Below are positions 11,995 to 24,829 of a stretch of 64,000 nt of DNA, piece after piece. This DNA comes from Lytechinus pictus (taxonomy: Eukaryota > Echinodermata > Echinoidea > Temnopleuroida > Toxopneustidae), in contig NC_087257.1 in NCBI RefSeq assembly GCF_037042905.1, forward strand, positions 15,288,001 to 15,352,000, written 5' to 3'. Made by a program: the position numbers and the translations under genes. Every line of letters starts with the position of its first letter. Positions within the stretch are counted from its first letter, which is position 1. Under the pieces are notes generated by a model. That model searched no databases, was not told the DNA's origin, and worked only from the letters and a program-made list of their open reading frames with translations.

Positions 11995-14900
11995 ATGTCT
12001 TTAAAAGTAGCTGTTGTAAGTATATCTGACTGTAAATGTCTTGCATCGTATTGTCAGGTTTTCAGTTTCTTTAAACGGCGACAAATAGCTATTTTTTTTG
12101 CCAACTTAGCGGCCGTCTACACGCATCGAATCTCTATCCCATTTCCCCCCTGGACTTGTAGCATTCAGGGCAGGGCAGTGTGGTCGTGGTATTGTTTTTC
12201 GCTGCATGCTGCACAGCTGAGTGATCCTCAGTCAGTGGCCGCGCTGTTACAGTGTTAGTGTTATGGTCAGCTAAGTACATTTGTCAATATAACAATAGTG
12301 AGTCAGCAATTCTTAAGAATAAAGTGAATTGACTCAGCAGTTTTATGAAAGAGGATCAGAGACAGAGAATGCCTAGCCCTAGCCAAGTTAGCTAGGTAGG
12401 AAAATGCAAAAAACAAGAAACAGCCACGCAAAGCCAAAGCCTAAAAAGCATTTATTTACGCCTTTTATGGTAATTAATTAATTAATACACAGCATTTATT
12501 ATGCGCCATCTATCTATAGTAAACTATTCCGAGGCGCAGAGGGATGGAGGGGTTACGGGGAGAAAAAAAAAATAATACATTATACTTCATAGAACAACAA
12601 ATTCCATTCAAAATACTTAGAGAAGAGAGAGTTCCAGAGCTGCTCCCTCAATGAGCGCTATGGTAAAAAAAAAGATATATATATTCTTTATTAGCTTTAA
12701 TACAGAAATTGCTCAAATCTTACCTAAAAATTTAGTAAATAGTGAAAAATAAGGCTTAAAAATTTTTTGTGGCTAATTATGTTCCGGGATTATGTTCCTC
12801 TGAACATGCAATTCTTTAATTTGTATTTATGAAATTCCATGAGTTTAGATAGAAAAATTTGATCCAGATTTTAAATAGAGCCAATATAAATTTTTGGAAA
12901 ATGTCAACTTTTGCCTGGAATTGCCTAACCTTGAGGACTTTGTGATGATATTTTTTAATATTTTGACATACATACTTTTTCATCATGAAGCCTTGAAACC
13001 CTTCCGATACTAAAAGATGGATTTCCCTAGGAAATCCATCTTATAAGATAGAAATCATGTAAATTTGTTGGATTTTATTTATCTATACACAGGGTGCTAC
13101 ATAACTTTTTTGAAGCACTTGCCCAGTCGGGCAAGTAAATTTTCAAATAGTTGGAAAATACTTGCCCGAATATAGATTTCACTTGCCAGAAAAAATCCTT
13201 CACAACAAAGTTTTATTGCTTCAAAACAAGTTGTAGCCTTATGGTACATACCATACCATTGACAGCTTTAAAAATACATTTTTCAACATGACTACTGATG
13301 TACCTTGTAATTGTATTTCTTTTCTTTTTTTATGATTTTTATCTTGAACATGAGAAAATATATGGTCAATATGCTCTTTAATTAATTTCCTAATCTCATA
13401 TATTTTCCATATATTTTGGAGGGGACTAGGACACACAATAAAAAAAGGGTAAATCACTGAAAATAACCAGAGAAAAAAAAAGAAATTAAGAGAGGGGGAG
13501 AGAATGAAAGAAAAAAAAAAAAAGACAGAAAGGACGAAGAAATAAAGGAAGAAAGAAAAAAAAAAAAAAAAGAAAGAAAGAGAGAGAGAAAATGGCTGCG
13601 GGGAAGAGAAAGATGGAAAGAAAGAAAGAAAGGAAGAAAGAAGGGAAAAAAGGATGGAAAGAAAAAGAAAGAAAGAAAAAAATAGAAAAAAATCTGAGGG
13701 GAAGAGAAAGGAAGGAAAGAAAGGAACGAATAAAAAAAGAAAAAAAGTTAAAAAGTAAGAAAGGAAGAAAGAAAAGAGAAAAAGAAAAGGTATAAATGAT
13801 AGATGGAAGGAAGGAAAAAAAAGAAAGATAGAACGAAAGACAGAAAGAAATGAAGAAAGGCAGAAAGAAAAGGAAGAAAAGAAAGGATGGATGGATGGAA
13901 AAAAATAAAGATCAAAAGAACGAAAGACAGAAATAAAGAAAATCAGAAAGAAAGAAGGGAGGAGAAAGAAAGAATGAAAGACAAAATGAAAGGAAGGAAT
14001 GAAGGAAGGAAAGAAATAAAGAAAGAAAAGAAAGAATGAAAGTGATGAAGAAAGTAAGGAAGAAAAAAAGACAGGAAGAAAAGGTAATGAATGGATGGAC
14101 GGAAGGAAGACAGTATAAAAGAATGAAAGGAAGGGGAAAAAGAAGGAAGAATTAAAGAAAGAAGTAAACAAAGGTTGGATGGAAGGAAGAAAGAAAAAAG
14201 ATAGAAAGAAAAGAATGACAAAAAGAAAGACAGCTATAATAACAGAAAAAATGAACAAAAGAAGGAAATTTAAAGAAATAAAGAGAGATTCAAAAGGAAA
14301 GAATGAAAAGAAAAGGAAAGATAGACAGAAAGAAAGAAAATAAAGAGGAAGAAAGCTCAAACTATCCATGCAGTCATAAATCAAGAAGAAAATTTATAAA
14401 TTTCCTTGGCTAAAAAAAAAGTTACGAAAGAAACCACGTTTATCAACATACAAACAAATGCATATATGTGGGACTGTCAAACAATGTATTTCAGTGTGTG
14501 CAATACAGACGATCATTCGAAACCCGATCTTTTTGAAGCATAACAGAAGTGAAAATTTCTCCTTTTACTGCTTACAAATGACAGAGCTACCCCAATTTTT
14601 AGGAAATATGGACATTACAAGAATTTTCATTGGTAAGAAATGTGAATTTTGACAGTTCTGTGGGAGATTTCTTCCAGAGAAAACTTCGTTCGTGCAGCAC
14701 CGTACTCCGTAGAAACTTAACTACAAGCATCGGTTGCGTGGACTAGGCGCTAGCTAGCTAGGTATGCTAGACTGCCATTGATTCTGTGTGTGTGTGTACG
14801 TCTCTGGGCTGTGTGTTTATTGCAGAAAATGGCGCAAATTTTGCAATTCGAATCATGACTTATAAACTTTTTTGAAAGAAGAAATTAATGATATTGCTTT

Positions 14901-17900
14901 TTTTGTCTCTTTTTCTTTTCTATATTTTGATGGTGAAATCCCGGGGGGGCCACTTACATTGACGAGTGGATACCATGCGCGACCAAAAAAACACGTAAAA
15001 AGGATGTCTTTTTCAAGATAGGGCACGTTACGTACGTAACGTGATAAGGGTGTCAAAAACACAAAAATATTGAAAAAAGGGTATCTATTTCGCTCGGAAA
15101 AATATACGTGTTTAGGGTCAAATATGCGGGGATGATAAAACAAAATCAAAATGTTTTATAAAGGATGTCCTTTTTGCCCCAACACTACGTGTTTAGAGTC
15201 CGATTTGCGCGAGGTGTGGAAGGTGGGGCCGTACTAAACCAAAATAATGGTGTCTAAAGATAAAACCGACGACCGATCGACGGACGCGTGACATAACAAT
15301 AGAATATCTCTGTACTTGTTTAGGGTTTCATTTCAGGGATTACTTGCTAAGAGTATCGTTTTGTTTCCAATACTTGTTAAGGGGTGCATTTTCAGAATAT
15401 GGAAAATACATCGCTGTACTTGTTTAGGGGCTCAGTTCTGGGAATACTTAACAATAGTATTTGTTTCCAATACTTGTTAAGGGTAGGGTTTCACACGCCA
15501 ATACTTGTTAAGGGGTGCATTTTTAGAATATGGAAAATACGTGTTTAGGGTGCTTTTCAAGACCCCGTGATCGCGCATGGTATCCACTCGTCAATGGAAG
15601 TGGCCCCCCCGGGGGTGAAATATGGGGAATCTTTCTAAAATATAATTTCCATAGGAGAATTTTGCTTGCCCGATTCGGGCAATCAGTTTTTGTCTTTGCT
15701 TCAAAACACTTGCCCGACTCTAACTTTTTCTTGCCCCGGGAAATCGGGCAAGCGCTTATGTCGCACCTTGAATACACCTTCATACGCCTAATGCGTATGA
15801 AGGTGCCAAAAAAAACTGTTAGTATAAATATGAAAAATGAGAGGTTTCTTACCAGATCGATCTCGTGTAGATCTCTCGATCCATTCGTAAACACCACAAA
15901 TACAATAGGCTTGACCCTTGGACCACTTTGTTATGACGTAGCTTCGATAAGCAATGTTAAAAAATGCCGTATTGAAGAACAATTTGTAGATAAAAATTAT
16001 TATTTAACAAATAATAAAATTTGAAACTTGATTGTAAATAGTTATTACAATAACGAGAGAAACAAAAACTCTCTCAAAAACTGAAAGTGGGGTGGTAATA
16101 CCCCACTTGAGCTCCCATTGACATAACACGCAAGGCAACAGGGTTCCTGTGTTATAAGTAGCTGGTGGGGTATTTTTTAAACAGAGGAAACATAATGAAT
16201 TGTTTTGGTTTGAAATTTTTTCTTGATTTTTTAAATCTTAGAGCATGTTGCCATGTTATTGATGTACTATGAGCATTTCATCAAAATTTTTGACAAGTTG
16301 TCCGATCTGACAATTTTCCTAGATTTTGATTGGCTGAGAAACACTCACTATGGTAACTGTCTGTAAACAGACGATGCTAAAACATCCAATGTCCTTTCAG
16401 GCTTGAATCGTGAAATGCTACCCTGGATTCGATTCTACATGTACGCACAATTCAAATTTTTATGGATCTGTTAATCCAATTTCATAATGCGATCACTCCG
16501 CAGCTCACAACTTGTCTCTCAGTTAGTCTTTATAAACTACAGTATAATCAATTATAGAAGGCGAAATTTATATTTATAATGGCAGGACTGAAGCTCAGTC
16601 CATCAAGTTATGCTGATTTTTCAGACAGAAAATTTTGAATTGCGTACCAAGCATGAAATAGATAATAAGCTCAAGTCAGGGCTTTCTTTAGTGCAGATTA
16701 GCAATGGGCAACCCCCCCCCTTCCCCCTCAAATAAAAAGGAGGAAAGGTGATTTTTCAATATTTTTTACAATAATCTTCTTGTCAAATTACAGGTAACTG
16801 GAAGCAACTCGGGAGTTGGCCTTGCCATCGTCCGAGCTTTCTGCAAGCAGTTTGGTGAGAATGGAGCTGTATATTTGACGGCAAGGAACAAGGAGCGAGG
16901 GATGCAGGCCGTGGAAGTCTTGAAGAAAGAAGGCCTTAATCCTAGATTCCATCTTCTCGATGTGGACGATGTTAGCAGTATGGAGAAGCTTCGAGATGAT
17001 ATCAAGACTGAGCATGGGGGCTTGGACATCCTGGTCAACAATGCAGGAATCGCCTATAAGGTGAGCAAGACTCTTCATACAGTTCTATAGGAGTGCACCA
17101 CAAAATTGGGTATTTACAGGTCTGGAAATTAGGAGAGTAGATAATTGGTGGCCAAGAAATATGGCTGGGTATGAACTATGAAAAAAAATTGAAGAAATAA
17201 GTTTGAAAGATAGGATGACCAATGAAAATGTAGTAATTATGTATGGAATTATTTTAAAATGGGGGGCTAAATATAAACCACAATGTAAAATGTTTACGGA
17301 TCAATATATCAATTAAAAGAACTGCACAGTGCAATATTCAATTTTGAGTACTGTATATGAGCCAACTATTTATTGTAGAACTACTTACTATTTATAGAAT
17401 AGAGAGCTGAGTTTTGTTTATTTGATATTTGTCTTGAAAGGGTAACCCTCCAATGTCTGAGCAAGCTGCAGGATCTGTCAAGACCAACTACCATGGTGTC
17501 CGTCTAATGACTGATACGTTCCTACCGATCATCAGGGATGGTGGAAGGTAAAGTATACCAGAGATTAGCTTGGCCCTCTCCCCTTCCCTCACACTTTGTG
17601 GCTATTAATCACCAATTATACTAATAATAATTTTTTAAAGATGATGATAATAACAATAATGGTCCTTATTAAGCATCAAAACATTCTTGGCAGCCAAAGG
17701 CTGAATTACAAATGTTTAACAAGGTAAAATGATTCACATATAAATTTGACAGAACAGTATACAAAAATATATATATACATGTATTAAATATGATTAATCA
17801 ATATACACAGAAAAGGGCGAACTCCATTCAACCTTGCAAAGATGACCAGAATAAAAAAGTAAATATTTGATTGGCAGTACTAACACCTCCTTAATTCAAA

Positions 17901-19700
17901 TCTCCAGGGGTGTGTTCACAAAGTGTGATTCAAAATCATGCTTAAACGTAAGGTGACACAAAATTTGCTTCTACAGCATTTAAATAGCTCCGGTCTTAAA
18001 ATCCCAGAGGGCATAGTGTTAGAGTGAGGAATGTAATTGAGTTTTTGTTTCAGAATAATGTAAAGATAAGGATTAGGGTTTATTTAGTTTGGGAGGTTTG
18101 GTTTAATGTTTAGCATAATGGCAGATTTTCCATCGGAGCAATTGTGGTCAGAGCAAATGTCATGGAACCAAACCTCAATGTTATACGGTATATTTATACT
18201 GGGAATTTTGCTCATTGTCAGTCAGATGCAGGATGTCAGTAGCTTGTAACAATATTCAGAGAAAATTGTTACTTAAATTGACCCCTTGTTTACCACACCC
18301 TAACCTGCTATCTCTTCCTTGATAGGATCACACATGTAGCCAGTCTTGGGAAGCATTTCACAAAATGGATTGTCAGTAATTTGTACCGACCTTTTTTCTT
18401 ATGGCCAATTAGATGCAATGATTTCAGTAGCTTATGACGATAGTCGCTGATGATTTCTGACTGTTTCGGTCATGAAATGCTCCCCAGTCCTTTGGCATGG
18501 CGTTAACCCACACTTTGCCACTACCAACACAGGTGCTAAATGGATACCCGGTAGGATGTGAAAGTCATTGTAACTTTTTCAGTACTGTGTGTGTCTAAAC
18601 GGCGACTGACTGGAATACTCTCCGGGGAGTGGAGGATGTGCATACATTGTGTGCTGGAATGACTGATTGAATCTGATGACCGGGGTTATAATATTTCTGT
18701 AAAGCGCTTAGACACGTCGTTACAATGTATTAAGTGCTATATAACAGCGGATTATAGTTTACCACTTCCCACATGCTTTTCTCTTGATAGGATTACGGGT
18801 GCAGCTAGCCACTGGAAGCATTTCACAAAACAGTGACGTTTTCCGACAATTTGCTCTCAGCCAATCAGATTCAAGGATTTCAGTAGCTTGTTACAAATGT
18901 CAGTTAGAATTATTATTTTTTTAAAACATAAAATGACCCCTTGGTTAATACCACTCTCCCGTCTGCTTTTCTCTCGACAGAATCACACATGTAGCTAGCA
19001 TGGTGGCGCCCATGACCTACAACAAAATGAGCAAAGAGCTTCAGCAGCGATTCAAGCAAGTCTCTACTGTACAGGATGTGACGGACCTCATGAATGAATT
19101 CATCGAGTGAGTAGACACAAGGGAAACCAAAATATTTGGGGAAAGATTTTGTATAGTTTAATTATTCAACGGGATAGAGAGTTTCAATGATTGAAAATAA
19201 CTGAATGTCATTTAAATTGGTATTAGAGTATTTGGAGAGTTGTTGGAGTTTGGTACAGATTCAATGATTAATTAATTAATATAAATTCTCAAATAAGCAA
19301 TAGTGCCATGAAAAGGCTGACTTTTGTACCAACAACTTTTGGCTTTTATCCATTATTGTAAAATATGCCACTTGCCTACATATATAATTGGGGAAGTGTG
19401 TATATTATACATCAAGTTACAAAGAGGCAAGTCACAACTTTACAGATAAAATGGAGAAAATATGACATTTGTAACTATTGCATAGTCCAAAGGAAACATT
19501 GTTTCACTCATTTGAGCAGTTCTACCGATTTATGGACCTTATTTATTTAACTGAATTAAGGTCTTGAATTCATATACTGCGATTTGGAAAAGCATTTTAT
19601 AGGTTACCCAATGATAATGAAGAATGACCTGTGGTTCAGAGTGATTCAGTTTGCTTTTCACCTCCCAGGAACAGGTGATGCCAGACAAATAATAATAATA

Positions 19701-19748
<48 letters not shown>

Positions 19749-20732
19749 ATGTTGATGATGATGATGATGATGATGATGATAATAATGATACTGATATTAA
19801 TAATAATAATCATAATGATAATAATAATTGATAATTTTTTCTTTTTTCTCATTTCCATCTTTCATGCCCCTTTCCTCTTAAAACTTGCCCCTCACCCTTT
19901 GCCTTCTTTTTTTGTAGGGCTACCAAGACTGGAGACCATGTCAAGAAAGGTTGGGCAGACTGGGCCTATGGGACCAGTAAACTTGGAGTCGTAGCCCTCA
20001 CCAAAATACAGGGTGAAAGCGTAAGCAAGGATTCAAGCAAAAAGGATGTCCTCATCAATTGTGTAAGTACCTGATCTCTTTTAAATACATGGTTGGAGAT
20101 CGAGCCTGTATGTATGTTTAATTTTGAAAATTTACTTTTCACTTTGAATTTTCACAAAATATGCATTTGACCCTTGAAAAAAAAGAAAAAAGATTGCTCT
20201 TTTTCTTGGTGTACATCACCAAAACACCCTTTCTCAAACTTTTCTACTTTTATGAAAACCAACTTGACCCCAGGTTGGAAGTTGAACGACCACTTCTTAT
20301 TGGCAGTTCTCTATTTATCATGGTTGTGATTTCTTGTGAACAGGATGAAGTCGAAGCCGGCCTTGAGGCTACATTTTGCCGGCCTCGGGCTGAATCATGT
20401 GAACAAACTCTGGGATTTTTTTTTTCTAACAGCCTCTCGACTTGTAAGTACAGGCTTTGACTACGTCCATGGTAATGATGATGTTAATCTTTAACATAAT
20501 TATGTCCATTATTTCTTTTCGACAGTGCTGCCCTGGCTACGTTGCTACCGGCATGACGGCACATCATAAAGGTGATCCCGCAAAAAGGCTCACTCCGGAC
20601 CAGGGGGCAGATACCCCGGTCTACCTGTCCCTCCTACCGGCCGGGACCAACAACATTCAGGGCAAGCTGCTCTCCAAGAGACAGGTTAAAGATTTCTTTG
20701 CTGGTGATATTGGGCCCATTACATTCAACTAA
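11995..20732 (+). CDS. CBR1: Carbonyl reductase [NADPH], tandem copy A
   Basis: Six exons give a 289-residue protein plus stop: 11995-12015, 16794-17060, 17441-17547, 18981-19106, 19918-20062, 20526-20732. All introns are GT-AG, and phases match copies B and C. It is a short-chain dehydrogenase of the CBR1 type, a cytosolic monomer reducing quinones, aldehydes and other carbonyls with NADPH. Visible motifs are the cofactor loop TGSNSGVG, the NNAGIAYK strand, catalytic Ser in HVASM (exon 4) and YGTSK (exon 5, the YxxxK pair). CCPGYVATGM follows in exon 6. Length and alignment fit the ~277-residue vertebrate enzyme. Exon 1 (MSLKVAV, donor GTAAGT) lies 4.8 kb upstream and is the least certain part, but it matches MSSKVAV of the other copies. 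Intron 1 carries nested repeats. Confidence 0.88.
13490..14350 (+). repeat. ~850-bp homopurine (GAAA/GGAA) tract
   Basis: The plus strand is almost pure A and G for about 860 bases (GAAAG, GGAAG and AAAGAAAG units). The minus strand therefore reads as a 381-residue Phe/Ser/Leu-rich open frame, which is composition, not a gene. It lies inside intron 1 of reductase copy A. Long polypurine tracts of this kind can form triplex DNA. Confidence 0.9.
14940..15613. mobile_element. MITE with 8-bp target duplication GGTGAAAT
   Basis: A 674-bp element. The left end CCCGGGGGGGCCACTT and right end AAGTGGCCCCCCCGGG are inverted, and the similarity continues through GACGAGTGGATACCATGCGCG for over 40 bases. 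It is flanked by GGTGAAAT at 14,932-14,939 and 15,614-15,621. The length of the target duplication fits hAT-type transposition. The interior has three copies of TACTTGTTAAGGG-type repeats and no ORF of note. Confidence 0.88.
15779..15805. other. Perfect short hairpin
   Basis: CACCTTCATACGC and its reverse complement GCGTATGAAGGTG surround a five-base loop. It lies just outside the composite repeat in intron 1 of copy A. The remainder of the intron to 16,793 shows nothing I can name. Confidence 0.6.
18100..18995 (+). repeat. Tandem relics of the exon-4 acceptor region
   Basis: Intron 3 of copy A has two extra, decayed versions of the sequence leading into exon 4. The pattern is TTACCAC, then a pyrimidine tract, then GATAG/GACAG and the exon start AATCACACATGTAGCTAGC. 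It occurs around 18,292-18,345 (GATAG GATCACACATGTAGCCAG), 18,760-18,805 (GATAG GATTACGGGTGCAGCTAGCC) and at the real exon, 18,950-19,000. The flanks repeat too (GCATTTCACAAAA; TTTCAGTAGCTT near 18,235, 18,425, 18,885). The relics lose the exon reading within about 25 bases. At about 18,690-18,755 there is a separate AAGCGCTTAGACACG tail resembling dispersed repeats. Confidence 0.7.
19691..19832 (+). repeat. (GAT)n/(AAT)n microsatellite
   Basis: About 140 bp of GAT and AAT triplets in intron 4 of reductase copy A. The ORFs through it are artefacts. Copies B and C have GAT-rich tracts too, but after their stop codons. Confidence 0.95.
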
Positions 20733-20955
20733 GTTGATAGCTTTTATACACAAATTAGAGTATTCAGTTATCGTTGATGTGGAAATGAGAGAGATTCTGA
20801 GGATATTGGTAGATCGCAGAATATCAGGAAAATGTGATTTATTTTCTAAGACCAAAAAAAAAGAATTATGATAATATTCTTTTTTATTATTAAATTCTTA
20901 GTACTAGTTATATTATGAATATTACTTTAAGTATTACTCTTAATTCTGTTTTTAA

Positions 20956-21714
20956 CCCTATCTAGGCCGGGGTATTTTGGGAGTTCATATGGCCAGGGGG
21001 GCCTCCCAGGCCCCCCCTTGAGATCTCGGCTATCGACCGCGCGATCGCGCCGAAAATTGGCACACGGGTTGTCTAGGACATAATCTACAAAATGGTATAG
21101 TACTTTATTTCATGCGAATAGCTGTTAAGTGTTAAGTAATTTATGCGTAATTAGTATGCAAAATCATACTTTTTCCTCTAACTCCCTAAATAAAGCTCCA
21201 AATATTCTAATTTTTGGTATAGAAACTCTTTGTGGTGTTCTGAGCAAGTAGACATGAACAAAATTGCGATATCAATTCATTTTCTTATGTATTATATTGT
21301 TTTTTGCAATTTCTTATGTATTTCCTTGTTTTTTGTACCTTTTGTTTTTCATTGCTTTTTCAATGAAATTTGTTGGGGACTCTTCTGAGATCATAAAAAG
21401 CATAAAATAAATACATTTAGACCAGTAAAAATAAAAATAATCATACATTTATGATTTTTGGTTGAAAACACAATTTGTGTTGACTTTGTACACAAAATCA
21501 CTTTTTTGAACAATTTTGATCTGACATGCACTTAAATAATGTTGCGTAATTTCCGAACCACGTACCTGGGTGACACAAAATTGGTCTAAAAAATTGCGCA
21601 AGACTTGAAAGTAAAAAGTCAGCGAGCGGCGCGCTCAAAAATTCCGCGTGCCAAAAATATTGCGCGAATCGTTGAGGGGGGCCTCCAAGGCCCCCCCCCC
21701 TGTCCTAGATAGGG
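20956..21714. mobile_element. piggyBac-like MITE at TTAA
   Basis: A 759-bp element with termini CCCTATCTAGG and CCTAGATAGGG, flanked on both sides by TTAA (20,952-20,955 and 21,715-21,718). That is the hallmark of piggyBac insertion. Subterminal GGGGGGCCTCCCAGGCCCCCC-type inverted blocks occur at both ends. No transposase ORF, so it is non-autonomous. It lies about 220 bp downstream of the copy A stop codon. Confidence 0.88.
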
Positions 21715-21718
21715 TTAA

Positions 21719-23279
21719 GTTGAAAACTCAAAATCACTGTCCATTCATTGGGGATGAACACCCTCAAATTTTTTATATATGAAAGAAAATATATACTTAA
21801 TTCTAGTTTATGATTTAAATGGAACTATATGCCCTGTTTGTAAAAATACTGAATCAGATACTTCTTAAAATATAAATCTTGATTTAATGTAGGGCTGTCA
21901 CACCTTGATAACCTTATAGCCAGTGTATGCCAATGTATGTATGACCAGCCATTTTATCATTTGATCCTATTCAAGAACTCAATTTGTAATATCATGAAAA
22001 TAATCAAATTCCTCATGTCAACCATTCATTTATTGATATCAAGAAATAATTGTCATCTTAGTAATTGGCAAGTCCTAATATAAAAAATTGAAAACATGAT
22101 ATGAAAAAAAATATGTAAAAGGTTAAATCAGCTTACCATACAGATACATATGTTGTCAAATGCTTGTAAAACTGTCCAATTGTGATAGATTCTTAATAAC
22201 TAATATGGTAGTGGATTCTCAATTTGAATGGGTGGGGTTTCCCTTTTGACATCGGTCTAAAGGTAATTACAACAGTTGTTGCATAGTAATAATCATTCCA
22301 GGATATAATTTAAACTGTTCCTGAATAGGTTTGAGTAGCAATATGAGATTATATTTTGTAGATTTTTGCACAGATTAAAGATTTATGATCAACCCTGTTT
22401 AGAAAGCTTCTGCCAATTTGATTTTAACTATCGTTTTACTATGCTCTGGTAGGGGTAAAGTTGAACTGTCAGCAGACTATTTGATGTGACATGGCTTGCT
22501 GATTTTATAGGATGCTATTAATCTTCTTTCTTTTTCTTAAGTTAAAGTTACCATTAGATAATCAGATTCTTGTTCAACTGTAGCAACAAGAAAATAAATA
22601 AAACAAATTGAAGATACTCGGGGATTAGGGTGACGTTGCCACTTGAAATGTCAATATGAGCACCTGTAACTGCAAACAACCTAGTGAATTAGGTAAAAGG
22701 GTCATTTGAAATGAAAATGGGCAAGTAAATCCACCCCTAACAGAAAGAAAAGCCAGATTGTTCACAATCTGATCACGTTATTTGTATGTGATATTATGTA
22801 TGGATGAATTTATTCATTCAGTCTTTATTCAGTCTATTTTATTTCAATTTTGTGTTTTCTTTTTTCTATAGTGCATAGCAGTACAATGTTTGTACTAACA
22901 GAATTAATACATTGGTGTAGCATCTACATGTTTTCATCTAGGTCGAAGAAGTTGTAAAATTTTTGTAACACATTATAAATAAAATTTAGATAATTTTTCT
23001 CTTAATTAGAAGGGCTATGTGGATTCCATCCTGTTCAATGTGTGGAATATGGCAGTATTTTTGAAAGTTTGCTACCAAAAGTAGAAGAGGAAGAGGAGAC
23101 GGAAAAGAGAAAACGAGGAGGACGAATAAGAGGGATGAAAAAGGATTGAGACAAACGAAGATAAAAAAATGAAATCTCCATTAATATAAGAATAAGGTAG
23201 AAGAAGATGAACTAATGAAAGAGTAGAAATATAAAGATCAAGTGGTACTGATTCTTACCATTTTACATAATCATCATCA
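21719..23279. other. Intergenic DNA, nothing recognised
   Basis: AT-rich sequence with no ORF above background, no obvious splice-bounded exon and no strong repeat. Possible polyadenylation signals (AATAAA) occur, for example near 22,595 and 22,978, but no gene can be tied to them. Confidence 0.6.
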
Positions 23280-23872
23280 TTAAAGGTCCACCTAAGAAAA
23301 TGTTGATTTGCATCAATAGAGAAAAATCAAACAAGAACGTTGAAAATTTCATCAAAATCATATGTAAAATAAGAAAGTTATGACAGTTTAAAGTTTTGCT
23401 TATTTTTCACAGAACAGTTATATGCACAACTCAGCAACACGCAGATTAGAGAGTCGATGTCCCTCACCCACTATTTTGTTTTTTTATTGTTTGAATCAAA
23501 CGATATTTCAATTTTTACAGATTTGACAATAAGGACCAGCTTTACTGAACCATAAAATATTAGAACAATTCTAATTCCCCATGTTCATGGAGGAAGAAAA
23601 CTTATTTTACCTTCCGATGAAAAGAAAATTGAAATATTTCATATTTTATTAAATAGAAAAGAAAAAGAAATAGTGAGTGACGTCATCATTCCCCTCATTT
23701 GCATACTGACCAGGAAATGCATATAACTGTTTTGTGAAATTTAGCAAAACTTTAAAATGTCATAACTTTCCTATTTTAAATCTGATTTTGATGAAATTTT
23801 CAGTGTTATGCTTCTTGGATTTTTCTCTATTTGTTCAAACCACCTTTTTGTTGAGGTGGACTTGTCTTTTAA
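23280..23872. mobile_element. Foldback MITE
   Basis: The left end TTAAAGGTCCACCT and the inverted right end AGGTGGACTTGTCTTTTAA are matched. Similarity continues inward over more than 150 bases (for example GAGAAAAATC and AAGAAAGTTATGACA with their reverse complements). It is about 590 bp and non-coding. The style is the same as the AAAGGGATGGTCCA elements in genes B and C, but it is a different family. Confidence 0.7.
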
Positions 23873-23884
23873 TATAAGGTATAA

Positions 23885-24330
23885 GATATGATATTTACAA
23901 AAAATGGAGAAAGATAAAGAATGAGGTGAAGAGGAGGAAGAAAGGAAAGTGGAGGAGAAGAAGGATCATGGGGGAGGAGAAGGGGAGAGAGAGGTAGGAT
24001 AATGAAATGGGAAAAGAAATGATGAGAAATAAAGGGATAAAAAAAGACAGAAGAAAGAAAATATGAATTGCTTTTCCTTTTAAAGTGGAAGAGGAGAAAG
24101 GTAAGAGCGAGGTGAAGAAGGGAAAAAAAAAATTTAATCAAAGGCCCGGATCAAAGGGGGAGGGGAATGAGAAGAATCAGAAAGCAATTAGGAGAGGGGA
24201 AGGATATAGGAATGAGGAGAAGATCAGAGAGGGCAGAAGAAGGAGGAATGATGGAAGAGAAAGTGACGGGAAGTCCTCAGGAAAAACTGAGAGGCATTTA
24301 TATGTGAGGAAAAAAGAAAGAGAGGGACCG
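23885..24330 (+). repeat. Purine-rich GGAA/GAGA tract
   Basis: About 440 bp dominated by A and G on the plus strand. The short ORFs on both strands are compositional artefacts. Confidence 0.8.
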
Positions 24331-24693
24331 CGTTCTCTCTGTTGTGTCTGTACTGTCTGCACAGTACAGCAGATCCATTGACCACGCCCCTTTTACATTT
24401 CCTTGGTGTATGGTAAGCAGCCTGATGCAATTAATTTAATAAATATTCATATCCAATTACGAAGAATAGCAACATAGTTACCATATTGATAACAAAATCA
24501 TAAAATCTAACGCTTATAGTGAACAAATATCATCAAAATGACCGAAGTGATTTATGAATCGGGGTTATTTAATAAACTGAAACACCGCGTAACTTGTAAA
24601 TGTATTAGCGTACCATAGATCACTAGCAGCAGCTAGCTAGCGCGCGCTAGCGCTATAGCGTAGCGGCGCATGATATTTGCATTTGGTCCAAAG

Positions 24694-24829
24694 CAACGAA
24701 CGTAGAGGGCAGCAACACACGACAGTGTTGCTTTTAGGAAGGTCCACTCCGCTCAGATTTTGTGACCACTTAAGCCCCGCCCCTCACTCAGCGCACTTTT
24801 TTGGTAGATTGTAGAGTTGATTTTTTTTC
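24694..24829 (+). repeat. Inverted repeat, left arm
   Basis: This arm (CAACGAACGTAGAGGGCAGC ... GTAGAGTTGATTTTTTTT) is the reverse complement of sequence in 31,951-32,429. The arms bracket about 7.1 kb that includes the candidate small membrane-protein gene. The upstream flank TTGCATTTGGTCCAAA also occurs just before gene C exon 1 (about 54,580), so the arm edge coincides with carbonyl-reductase promoter-like sequence. Confidence 0.75.

Larger units (their letters stand above)
13090..15775. mobile_element. Composite repeat in intron 1 of copy A
   Basis: The left end (AGGGTGCTACATAAC ... CACTTGCCCAGTCGGGCAAG) and the right end (TCGGGCAAGCGCTTATGTCGCACCT) are diverged inverted copies of one another, rich in CTTGCCCGA motifs. 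This suggests a 2.7-kb non-autonomous TIR element. It contains a long purine tract and a younger MITE. No target duplication was confirmed, so the borders are approximate. Confidence 0.5.

Noticed and set aside
13239-14384. 381-aa minus-strand ORF rich in Phe, Ser and Leu
   Set aside because: It is the complement of a homopurine microsatellite inside an intron; composition alone keeps it open.
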